From a bacterium (lineage in GTDB: Bacteria; Chloroflexota; Chloroflexia; Chloroflexales; Kallotenuaceae), in assembly GCA_016781525.1 (NCBI GenBank), contig JADDQE010000260.1, forward strand, positions 1 through 53,878: a stretch of DNA of 53,878 nucleotides. Reading direction: 5' to 3'. The first letter of the stretch is position 1. Every line of letters begins with the position of its first letter. The notes under the pieces are model-generated. The model searched no databases. It was not told the origin of the DNA and worked only from the letters and a program-made list of their open reading frames with translations. Below, one piece after another: positions 1 through 7,876 of this stretch. The position numbers and the translations under genes were made by a program.

Positions 1-435
1 ATCGGGGTTACCTGCTGGATCATGGGGGCAGACTCAGATTAGAGCACGTCCCGCACCGTGCCGGACGGACCAATGTTCGCTGGCGCTCGAGATCAGCGGT
101 ACCGACCATACGTTTGTCCGCACCCTGTCGGTAGAGCAGGTACCCACCCGCAGCGCGGGAGACGAACGTCAACAACCATGTCATGCTTCACCTGTTGTAC
201 GGGGCGTGATTACGCGGGGTGTGCTCTGCGGGCTCAGGTGGTGGGATGCGCAGTCCGAGGGCGAAGAGCGCTCATACAGATTTACAGCAAGGGCAACAAG
301 ATGCTCTACCTGTTCATCTGTCGTGATATGGTCGACGAGCTGCGCTGGCTGCCAGGCAAGCAACATTAGTCCCGGCCCTACGGAACTAGGTACATGCTGC
401 CTGCTTGAGCTGGCACCTGTTGACCTTGCTCATCA
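1..435. other. gene-poor left edge
   Basis: I see no gene I can support here. Several overlapping open frames occur on both strands, but none has a good ribosome binding site or a recognisable protein, which is usual for high-GC noncoding DNA. The stretch lies downstream of the heparinase-like gene that ends at 436 on the minus strand. No clear terminator hairpin was found. Confidence 0.5.
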
Positions 436-2256
436 TCACGCTCCGGATGGTAGAAGTTCCATACGCACGCGTGCATGGACCTCGGGCGCGACCGGCAATC
501 CGAAGCTGAGGCGCTTGAGGACCGCGGGTTTGGCATTTGCCTCGCTTTGCTCCCTCAGCTCTTCCAGCTTGAACTGGCTACCCTCGGGCGCTTCGATGAC
601 AAGGCGCAGGGTATGTCGCTTGCCGTAGATAAGCGCCGCGCTACCGTCGAGCTTGACCTCCAGCCACGTGATCAGCGCCTCTTCGACCTCACCCGTGCTC
701 CCGGTCGTGCCTTGCTTGAAGCGGAACACATCGTCCAGCCACGCCGTTCCAGCATCTTCGCCGGCAGCAGCTATCGACAGTTCGCGGCGAATGCTGGCAA
801 GACCCTTGAACGAGTAAGCCTGCCCTAGCTCAAGTTCCGCCCGCTTATATCCGCCGGCCGTTGTCACCTCGCGCAGCTCTCCCCTATATTCAGGTCCCGT
901 GCCCTGTAGATGGCCGGCAATGCGCGGGACATTGTGGCCGTACGAGTTGGCGAAGATATTTTCATAGCGCTGCGGGCCAAAGTACTCCCGACTATACAGG
1001 CCACGGCCCGGATCGGTGAGCAGATTTTCGCCCTCGACATGCAGGACAAAGCTGCCGACATCGTTCTGGTTATGGTTCTCGTCGTTATGGCCTGCCTTTA
1101 CCGCAAGCACTACCGGCGCTCCAGCCCGCGTTTGGGCGACGAGGCGCACAATGCCGCCGACTGGTAACACGGCATCGTCCAGCCGGCCCGCCTCTTGTTG
1201 GCGTCCATCCCACCACAGCATATTCCGCAGCATCATGGATAGCCGCCAGTCACCGCTGGGCTCGACCGGGCCCGCAAGCAGATTAAGCAGCGATTGCTCA
1301 CCCGTGCGCTCCGCTAAGCGCGTGACGATCCCGGGATTGAACGCCACTGTTTCTTCGGAATCGGAAAAGCTCGCGAACCAGGAACCAGACAAGAGCATTT
1401 TAGCGGGGTAGGCCGCTACATTTCGTAAATGCTCCGAGTCCAGCAGGTCGACCGCTCCGTTGGTACGAGCGCGCAACATCTCGGACAGGGCGACGAAATT
1501 GATCAGCCCGTAGTGCCAGTAGGCGACACCTTCAGTCGAGCTTCCATCCTTCTCGAATGCTGTGTTCAGGTAAACCCGTAGGCTGCGGAGCCCCAGCTCC
1601 ACTCCCAAAGCTACGCGGCCGGGATCGGGTTCCAGCAGCAGGAACGTCGCCGCTATCGCCCCGTTGCACACACCGTTCCAGTTATTGCCGCCCATGTACC
1701 AGCCCAACAATTCATGGAAGCGAATGTATGGGTCGAAGATGCGGCGCTCGATCTCCTGTCGTACGCGGTGGCGCACCTCAACATCCAGCGTCTCCCCGAG
1801 GAGGCTCAGCGCTTCGGCCAGCACAAAGCCCGTCTCTGCCGCGAAAAGGTCGATGATCCTTCGCTCATGCGCCGGCAGCACCCAGTTGCTTTCTTCGCAA
1901 ATACTCCACAGGTAATCCTGGACGACGTCTTTCAACGCATGCTCGCCCAGGAATAAGCGGAGGGCCGCCCCTGCCAATCGGGTACGTTTCTCAAAATAAG
2001 GCGTTTCATAGCCGCGACGATCACCGTTGCGCACGAAGAGCCGATACTTGGTATAGGGCGTCTGCGGAATCTGCTCGATCGTAGTCATCAACGGCGCGGT
2101 CTCGGCCAGCACGTTCTGCGTCTGCGGTGCCTGCCGCAAAGCATCAGCGTTAGCGCGTGCTGCTTCCAGCTCCGGAAAGTACGGTGCGTCTGAAGCTAGT
2201 AACGCTTGTAGCTCAGTCGCGGTCAGGCCGAAGGGATCTGAGATTGTCGCTGGCAT
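436..2256 (-). CDS. heparinase II/III-like polysaccharide lyase family protein
   Basis: A 606-residue protein of the heparinase II/III fold: an N-terminal alpha-helical toroid followed by a beta-sandwich. Motifs seen include NNWN (about 191-194), EGVAYWHYG (242-250), the block H390-N-D-E-N-H395-N-Q-N-D399, and NSYGHNVP (about residue 438). These are typical of the toroid cleft and of the start of the sandwich domain in this family. Members cleave uronic-acid-containing polysaccharides, but the substrate cannot be told from sequence. No clear signal peptide is seen, so the protein may be cytoplasmic and act on imported oligosaccharides. The start is supported by GGAGAAG about 8 bases upstream of ATG. 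The gene is divergent from the following oxidoreductase, with an insertion-sequence remnant between them. A DUF2264 protein at 7877 has a related predicted fold. Confidence 0.85.
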   Translation of the reverse strand: MPATISDPFGLTATELQALLASDAPYFPELEAARANADALRQAPQTQNVLAETAPLMTTIEQIPQTPYTKYRLFVRNGDRRGYETPYFEKRTRLAGAALRLFLGEHALKDVVQDYLWSICEESNWVLPAHERRIIDLFAAETGFVLAEALSLLGETLDVEVRHRVRQEIERRIFDPYIRFHELLGWYMGGNNWNGVCNGAIAATFLLLEPDPGRVALGVELGLRSLRVYLNTAFEKDGSSTEGVAYWHYGLINFVALSEMLRARTNGAVDLLDSEHLRNVAAYPAKMLLSGSWFASFSDSEETVAFNPGIVTRLAERTGEQSLLNLLAGPVEPSGDWRLSMMLRNMLWWDGRQQEAGRLDDAVLPVGGIVRLVAQTRAGAPVVLAVKAGHNDENHNQNDVGSFVLHVEGENLLTDPGRGLYSREYFGPQRYENIFANSYGHNVPRIAGHLQGTGPEYRGELREVTTAGGYKRAELELGQAYSFKGLASIRRELSIAAAGEDAGTAWLDDVFRFKQGTTGSTGEVEEALITWLEVKLDGSAALIYGKRHTLRLVIEAPEGSQFKLEELREQSEANAKPAVLKRLSFGLPVAPEVHARVRMELLPSGA

Positions 2257-2295
2257 CGGCTACGCTTCTCCTGCTTATATCTGTCCTGCCACCCC

Positions 2296-2509
2296 GATTT
2301 AATTTTCCTCGCGATCAATCGCAAACGGCACTACCTCTGGCGCTTCGTCGATCAGGACGGCAACGTGTACGTTCCGTGCTGCTTCTCACCGGCAAGCTCG
2401 CGAGCTGCGAGCCGGCCAAGGGGAGGGTACTACCAAGCGAGGAACATCGCCAGAGCCGCTACCTCAAGTTCGAGCGGAAAACTCCCACCAGCCTACGTCG
2501 CATGTGTAA
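2296..2509 (+). pseudogene. remnant of an IS6-family (IS26-like) transposase
   Basis: Two pieces of an IS6-type DDE transposase survive in different frames. The first (2296-2367) begins with the first catalytic Asp and reads through RHYLWR and VDQDGNV. The second (2388-2509) reads TGKLASCEPAKG, then VLPSEEHRQSRYL, and after a one-base deletion continues as RAENSHQPT, the hallmark motif around the catalytic Glu. Compared with intact family members, about 100 bases between VDQDGNV and the TDKL-like block are missing, and the second catalytic Asp is Gly (TGKL). The N-terminal helix-turn-helix and both terminal inverted repeats were not found. It is therefore a dead relic between the divergent heparinase-like and F420-oxidoreductase genes. 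Confidence 0.8.
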
Positions 2510-2600
2510 GACTTCACTACGGCCGCTATTATACGCTGAACCATTTAACCTGGATTGGGGAAGTTCTCGAGGTTCAGGCAAGGTGGCCTGCCACATGCCG

Positions 2601-2606
2601 TATAAT
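2601..2606 (+). promoter_or_regulatory. TATAAT -10 box upstream of the F420-type oxidoreductase
   Basis: A perfect TATAAT lies 38 bases before the ATG at 2644. No convincing -35 hexamer is seen 16-18 bases upstream, so this is a partial promoter call. Confidence 0.45.
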
Positions 2607-2643
2607 GCGACGAGCGTCACGCCCCTGTCGTAAGGAGATCGCC

Positions 2644-3495
2644 ATGGCAGCGTTGAGCTTCGGCATTAAGACGGCCCCACAGCACACCACCTATGACGCC
2701 ATGCTAGCCGTGTGGAAGGAGGCGGATGCCACGCCAGTCTTCGAGCACGCCTGGTTATTTGACCATTTCGCGCCGATTTTTAGCGATGTCAATGGTCCAT
2801 GTCTAGAAGGCTGGACGCTCCTCTCCGCCTTCGCAGCCCAAACCAACCGCATCCGTCTCGGGTTAATGGTTACGGGGAACACCTACCGCCACCCGGCCGT
2901 GCTTGCCAAGATGGCTGCGACCGTTGATGTGATCTCGAACGGACGCTTAGATCTCGGGATTGGGGCCGCCTGGAATGAGTACGAGCATACGAGTATGGGA
3001 ATTCCGCTCTACCAGCCGGGCGAACGCATCAGGCGCTTTGGCGAAGCGTGCGAAATTATCAAACGGTTGTTTACGCAACCGCTGACGGATTTCGATGGGC
3101 GGTACTATCAGCTCAAAGAGGCGCGCTGCGAACCTAAGCCGGTTCAAAAGCCATACCCGCCCTTTGTCATCGGGGGGAGCGGCGAGCAGCTGACGCTCAA
3201 GATTGTGGCGCAGTATGCGGACGTGTGGAATTTTGCAGGTGGGCCAGTCGACATGTTTGAGAAGAAGGTCGCTGTCCTCCACGACCACTGTGCGACTGTG
3301 GGACGCGATCCAAACGAGATTCGGCTTTCGGTACAGCTAGCGGTCAACTATGATGACGTTGATGCGACGATTCGGTCCGTGCAGGAGTTTGTAGACTCAG
3401 GTGCCACGCACATCGTCCTCAACTTGCGCTACCCCTACCCCGAAGGGATCGTTACGCGCCTGGCTGAACAGGTAATCCCTCGTATCCGCTCCTGA
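2644..3495 (+). CDS. LLM-class F420-dependent oxidoreductase
   Basis: A 283-residue TIM-barrel protein of the luciferase-like monooxygenase superfamily, of the type that uses coenzyme F420 rather than flavin. Diagnostic stretches are HAWLFDHFAP near the start, RIRLGLMVTGNTYRHPA, then GRLDLGIGAAWNE, and PPFVIGGSGE in the middle. The substrate is unknown; relatives catalyse hydride transfers in redox or cofactor metabolism. The frame stays open far upstream into the transposase relic, but the ATG at 2644 is preceded by AAGGAGAT at good spacing and fits the family's usual length of about 280-320. A second, interrupted member lies at 51083-52042. Confidence 0.9.
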   Translation: MAALSFGIKTAPQHTTYDAMLAVWKEADATPVFEHAWLFDHFAPIFSDVNGPCLEGWTLLSAFAAQTNRIRLGLMVTGNTYRHPAVLAKMAATVDVISNGRLDLGIGAAWNEYEHTSMGIPLYQPGERIRRFGEACEIIKRLFTQPLTDFDGRYYQLKEARCEPKPVQKPYPPFVIGGSGEQLTLKIVAQYADVWNFAGGPVDMFEKKVAVLHDHCATVGRDPNEIRLSVQLAVNYDDVDATIRSVQEFVDSGATHIVLNLRYPYPEGIVTRLAEQVIPRIRS

Positions 3496-3903
3496 CGAAG
3501 CATTACACAGGGGGAGGACAACGCTTGCCCTTCCAGCTTTATTCGCTTTGAAATGGCGCCGGTTCGCCCCGCATGCACAATAGGGCGCAGGCCGCGCTAC
3601 GTTGATCAAACATCAGGGGAGTAGCTCAGCAGCATTACGGCGCGAATGATGGCACCGATCGGGACGTCGACGAAGTGCCTCGGACACGAGCCCGGCTTTG
3701 CGAGGAGCACATTGCTGGTGGAGGCTAACTCCTGGGAGCAGCCGGCCTTCACGGGCTCAGGCGACGGTCGAGCCGCTGGCAAATCTGAGTTGGCTAGGTG
3801 GGAACCATAATAATGAGCACGGAGGGAAGCAACAGCGACCGATAGCAGTGTGCGGCGGGATAGGCTGAGCCATCAGCATCCGTCACGCGCAGAAGAGGAG
3901 TGC
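3496..3903. other. intergenic, no gene recognised
   Basis: About 400 bases between the oxidoreductase and the molybdenum hydroxylase pair. No coding frame, complete promoter or terminator can be defended. A string near 3616 resembling the first bases of a tRNA has no matching anticodon or T arm. Confidence 0.5.
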
Positions 3904-4398
3904 ATGGCAGACCACATACAGCTCACCGTTAATGGAATGCAGCGCGACGTGACTATCGAGCCTGGACAGCCGTTGCTCACGGTGCTGCGCGACAGCTTCG
4001 CCTTGACCGGCGCAAAGATTGCCTGCGGCGAGGGCCAGTGCGGCGCATGTACCGTCTTGCTCGACGCGCAGCCAGTCCGCGCCTGCAGCATCCCGATCCA
4101 TGCCGCGATCGGGAAGGCAATCCAGACCATTGAAGGCTTGGACGAGGCCGGCCAGCTCCATCCGCTCCAGCAAGCCTTTCTTGATCACGCTGCCCTGCAG
4201 TGTGGCTACTGCACCCCGGGGATGATCATGAGCGCGCTGGGGCTCTTGCTCCAGAACGCCCGGCCAGCGCGTGACGAGATCATCGCGGCGATGCAGGGCA
4301 ATATTTGCCGCTGTGGAACCTATCCCCGCATCATCCGGGCGATCGAGCAGGCGGCTGGCGAGCTGCGTGTCCAGAAGGAAGGAGCGCATCATGCATGA
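3904..4398 (+). CDS. (2Fe-2S)-binding subunit of a molybdenum hydroxylase (IorA/CoxS type)
   Basis: A 164-residue iron-sulfur subunit. Eight cysteines are placed as expected for two [2Fe-2S] clusters: C41, C46, C49 and C61 in the plant-ferredoxin-like N-terminal domain, and C100, C103, C135 and C137 (CGYC, CRCG) in the helical C-terminal domain. It passes electrons from the molybdenum site to an acceptor. The start is taken at the ATG after GAGGAG (3895-3900), though the gap of three bases is short. Its last 8 bases overlap the catalytic subunit gene, so the two are almost surely co-translated. No FAD-domain subunit is present, which points to the two-subunit isoquinoline-oxidoreductase / aldehyde-dehydrogenase architecture. 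Confidence 0.92.
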   Translation: MADHIQLTVNGMQRDVTIEPGQPLLTVLRDSFALTGAKIACGEGQCGACTVLLDAQPVRACSIPIHAAIGKAIQTIEGLDEAGQLHPLQQAFLDHAALQCGYCTPGMIMSALGLLLQNARPARDEIIAAMQGNICRCGTYPRIIRAIEQAAGELRVQKEGAHHA

Positions 4399-6466
4399 CG
4401 AGCGCGCCGATACGCGCCGGCTGGCCGTAACGGCCGCGCAGAGTGAAGACCGGCTGCGAGGTGGAGCGCCGGATGCGCCGCTGATCAGCAGCTGGCTCCA
4501 CATTGGGGCCGACGGCGGGGTTGAGGGGTACACCGGGAAGGTGGAGGTCGGTCAGAATGCACGCACGGCACTCGCGCAGGCGGTCGCCGAGGAGCTGCGC
4601 GTACCAATGGACGTGATTCAGCTGATCATGGCTGATACCGACCGCACCCCCTTTGACGCGGGCACATTCGGCAGTCAGACGACGCCGATCATGTCGCGGC
4701 GGCTGCGGACCGTTGCGGCGGCAACGCGCGAGCTTCTGATTGAGCGCGCGGCCAGTCACTGGCAGGTGCAGCCCAGCACACTGACGGCGTTGAACGGCTG
4801 TGTGCTTGACTCCCAGTCAGGGCAGATGATCAGCTATGGCACATTGACGCAGGGCGAGCCGCTCGTCCTGCCCTATCGCCAGGATACACCCCTCACGCCG
4901 CCCCAGGAGTGGATGGTCGCCGGGACCTCACCGCCGAAGGTTGCGGGTCGGGCGATCGTAACCGGCCAGCGCCGTTACACGCCTGACCTGATTCGACCGG
5001 GGATGTGGGCTGGAAAAGGCCTCCGACCTCGCGCACTCGGCGCGACGCTGCGCTCCCTTGACATCTCGGCAGCTCAGACGCTGCCCGACGTGCACGTCGT
5101 GCGGGATGGCGCATTCATCGGAGTGGTTGCACCTGATCGGGCTCGCGCTACGGAGGCGCTTGCGGCGCTGCACGCGGAGTGGGAACAGACCGAGCGAGTA
5201 TCTGCCGGCGATCTGTTCGAATATCTCCGGAGCCACCCGGCCCCACCGGCGGAAGACCCCGCGCGTGCCGCAGCGCTGCATGAGGAGTGTGGCTCAGTTG
5301 AGCAGGGGCGCAACGCCGCCGCGCACGCGCTTCGGCGAACCTACACCCACGCCTATATTGCCCATGCGCCACTTGAGCCACGCGCAGCGGTTGCCGAATG
5401 GACCGGCGATCAGCTGACTGTCTGGACCGGAACACAACGGCCGTTCGGTGTCCGGGGAGAGCTGGCAGCTGCGTTCAACCTGCCGGAAGGCCGCGTTCGG
5501 GTGATTGTGCCGGATACGGGGGGCGCCTACGGCGGAAAGCATACCGGCGAGGTGGCAATCGAGGCGGCGCGTCTGGCGCGGGCAGCCGGGCGACCGGTCA
5601 AACTGATCTGGACGCGCGAAGAAGAGTTCACTTGGGCCTACGCTCGTCCCGCCGGGCTCATCGATGTCGAAAGTGCGACACTGGTCGACGGCACGCTCGT
5701 CGCGTGGGAGTGTCACAATTACAATTCGGGAGCAGCTGGGATTCGCACGCCCTACGCGGTGCCGCATCAGCGCATCGTGTTTCACCCGACCCACTCGCCG
5801 CTGCGCCAGGGCTCGTACCGCGCCCTCGCCGCCACGGCAAACCACTTCGCCCGCGAGAGCCACATGGATGAGCTCGCGCACCACCTAGGGCGCGACCCGC
5901 TCCAGTTTCGGCTGCAGAATCTGCAGGATGAGCGGCTACGCGCCGTGCTGGAAGCAGCGGCAGAGCAGTTCGGCTGGGAGCATGCGCAGCCAGGACCGGG
6001 GCAGGGCATTGGGATTGCCGGTGGTACGGAAAAGGGGAGCTACGTCGCGACATGTGTGGAGGTGGAGGTCGTGCCTGCGAGCGGACTGCTGCAGATCGTA
6101 CGGGTCGTCCAAGCCTTCGAGTGCGGCGCGATCGTCAACCCGGATGGCCTGCGGAATCAGGTGGAAGGTGCCATCATCCAGGGGCTGGGCGGTGCGCTCT
6201 TTGAGGCGGTCGACTTCCAGGACGGGCAGATCCTGACCGACCGCTTCTCGCGCTACCGCGTCCCGCGCTTCGCTGATATCCCGCCCATCGAAACGGTCTT
6301 GCTTGACCGGCAGGATCTTCCTTCGGCTGGGGCAGGCGAAACACCGATCATCGGGATCGCGCCGGCGATCGGCAACGCCGTCTTTGCGGCGAGCGGTGTC
6401 CGGCTACGCGCGCTGCCGCTCGTTCCAGATGGGCGCGTGCCGGGCGTGGCGGGGGGCGGAACGTGA
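4391..6466 (+). CDS. molybdopterin-binding subunit of a xanthine/aldehyde dehydrogenase-family enzyme (IorB type)
   Basis: A 691-residue catalytic subunit. A molybdopterin-binding segment comes first (about 30-160), then the a/b hammerhead-like region starting near VAGRAIVTG, and then further cofactor-binding segments (GGAYGGKHTGE, PLRQGSYRA). The motif GAGE near residue 650 carries the glutamate that is the general base in this family. This domain order matches isoquinoline 1-oxidoreductase beta subunits rather than long xanthine dehydrogenases. The enzyme would hydroxylate an N-heterocycle or an aldehyde using water; the substrate is unknown. The start ATG at 4391 overlaps the iron-sulfur gene and gives a normal N-terminus. 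No cofactor-maturation (XdhC-like) gene is adjacent. Confidence 0.9.
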   Translation: MHDERADTRRLAVTAAQSEDRLRGGAPDAPLISSWLHIGADGGVEGYTGKVEVGQNARTALAQAVAEELRVPMDVIQLIMADTDRTPFDAGTFGSQTTPIMSRRLRTVAAATRELLIERAASHWQVQPSTLTALNGCVLDSQSGQMISYGTLTQGEPLVLPYRQDTPLTPPQEWMVAGTSPPKVAGRAIVTGQRRYTPDLIRPGMWAGKGLRPRALGATLRSLDISAAQTLPDVHVVRDGAFIGVVAPDRARATEALAALHAEWEQTERVSAGDLFEYLRSHPAPPAEDPARAAALHEECGSVEQGRNAAAHALRRTYTHAYIAHAPLEPRAAVAEWTGDQLTVWTGTQRPFGVRGELAAAFNLPEGRVRVIVPDTGGAYGGKHTGEVAIEAARLARAAGRPVKLIWTREEEFTWAYARPAGLIDVESATLVDGTLVAWECHNYNSGAAGIRTPYAVPHQRIVFHPTHSPLRQGSYRALAATANHFARESHMDELAHHLGRDPLQFRLQNLQDERLRAVLEAAAEQFGWEHAQPGPGQGIGIAGGTEKGSYVATCVEVEVVPASGLLQIVRVVQAFECGAIVNPDGLRNQVEGAIIQGLGGALFEAVDFQDGQILTDRFSRYRVPRFADIPPIETVLLDRQDLPSAGAGETPIIGIAPAIGNAVFAASGVRLRALPLVPDGRVPGVAGGGT

Positions 6467-6722
6467 TGAGAGCTTCCGCGGACCCAAGCGTGGCTTCGCG
6501 AGACCGGTATGGTGCCAGCGCCGCTCACTGCGCCAAGCCCTATTGCACCATCTTTCGAGGCAGGAACATCGGCGATTCGCGCCGGTGCTCCAGCCTCGAA
6601 GACCATTACCAGTCCCCGCTCAGAGGACCTGCGTGTTTGACAGGCGCCTCAGCCGGCGGTCATCACAGTAGCTGGCGACGGGCGCGACATTTGTCATTGG
6701 CTATTTGAAACGGAGTATTGTC

Positions 6723-7694
6723 ATGGACTATCGTCACCTCGGACGGACCGGCCTCCAAGTCAGCCCACTCTGCCTCGGCACGATGAATTTCGGAACCCAG
6801 ACGACCGAGCCAGAAAGCTTCGCGATTATGGATCGAGCCTTGGAGCACGGGATTAACTTTTTCGATACGGCCGATCGGTATGGGCGCGAGGTGCATCTCG
6901 GATATACCGAAGAAATTATTGGACGCTGGTTAGCACAAGGAAACGGACGGCGCGAGCGCATTGTGCTCGCGACCAAGGTCTATGGCGCGATGGGCGACAG
7001 CCCTAACGATCGCGGGCTCTCGGCCTACCATATTCGCAACGCGTGCGAGGCTAGCCTCCGCCGCCTCCAGGTCGACCATATCGACCTGTACCAGATGCAT
7101 CATGTCGAGCGCACAACGCCCTGGGAAGAGATCTGGCAGGCGATGGAGCAACTCGTCCGGGAGGGCAAAGTGCTCTACGTCGGGAGCAGCAACTTTGCCG
7201 GCTGGCACATCACGCAGGCGAACGCCATCGCAAGAGAGCGTCACTTCCTGGGCCTGGTCTCGGAGCAAAGCTTGTACAACTTGACTGCCCGGATGATCGA
7301 GCTTGAGGTGATACCGGCGTGCCGAGCGCTCGGGGTTGGCATCATCCCATGGAGCCCGCTCGGTGGAGGCCTGTTGGCAGGCGCCCTGCAACAGGCGGAC
7401 ACCGGACGGCGCTCATCCGCCGCGTTACGTCAGCGTGTCGAAAAGGAGCGGTCCAAGTTGGAAGCCTACGAGCGCTTCTGTGGGGAGCTCGGGGCAGAGC
7501 CGGCGGATGTGGCACTGTCCTGGTTGCTGCACAACCCTGCCGTGACCGCCCCGATCATCGGGCCACGAACACAGGAGCAGCTGGATCGCACGCTCGGGGC
7601 GCTGGAAGTGCATCTAACGCCGGAACACCTCGCCGCGCTCGACGCGATCTTCCCCGGACCAGGCGGCGAGGCACCGGAAGCGTATGCTTGGTGA
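6723..7694 (+). CDS. aldo/keto reductase, AKR-superfamily TIM barrel
   Basis: A 323-residue NAD(P)H-dependent oxidoreductase. The catalytic tetrad is readable as D48, Y53, K85 and H126 (DTAD, DRYG, TKVYG, QMHH). GSSNFAGWHI and the C-terminal IIGPRTQEQL phosphate-binding segment are also typical. It resembles the YajO/Tas-like group acting on sugars, aldehydes or xenobiotics. ATG at 6723 follows CGGAG with a 7-base gap; an in-frame TTG six codons earlier is less likely. It is about 250 bases downstream of the molybdenum hydroxylase on the same strand, so co-transcription is possible but unproven. Confidence 0.93.
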   Translation: MDYRHLGRTGLQVSPLCLGTMNFGTQTTEPESFAIMDRALEHGINFFDTADRYGREVHLGYTEEIIGRWLAQGNGRRERIVLATKVYGAMGDSPNDRGLSAYHIRNACEASLRRLQVDHIDLYQMHHVERTTPWEEIWQAMEQLVREGKVLYVGSSNFAGWHITQANAIARERHFLGLVSEQSLYNLTARMIELEVIPACRALGVGIIPWSPLGGGLLAGALQQADTGRRSSAALRQRVEKERSKLEAYERFCGELGAEPADVALSWLLHNPAVTAPIIGPRTQEQLDRTLGALEVHLTPEHLAALDAIFPGPGGEAPEAYAW

Positions 7695-7876
7695 TCCCCG
7701 AACGGCGGGAACAGCGCGATATACCTAACGGGTCGCGCCCTGCTTAAAACGAGCGCGACGTACAAGCATACTTGGGATGGGGGTGCCCAGCTGCGGGCTT
7801 GGAGCCACTCCGCAAGCAGAGCGCGGCCCATATCAACCCAGGCATCATCTGAGTGGACACGAATGGAGGTCTGTTG

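Noticed and set aside
2365-2643. N-terminal extension of the F420-type oxidoreductase
   Set aside because: The frame is open, but the sequence is transposase relic and the ATG at 2644 has the ribosome binding site and the family's normal start.
3616-3690. tRNA-like start (GGGGAGTAGCTCAGC)
   Set aside because: No matching acceptor stem, anticodon stem or T arm follows.
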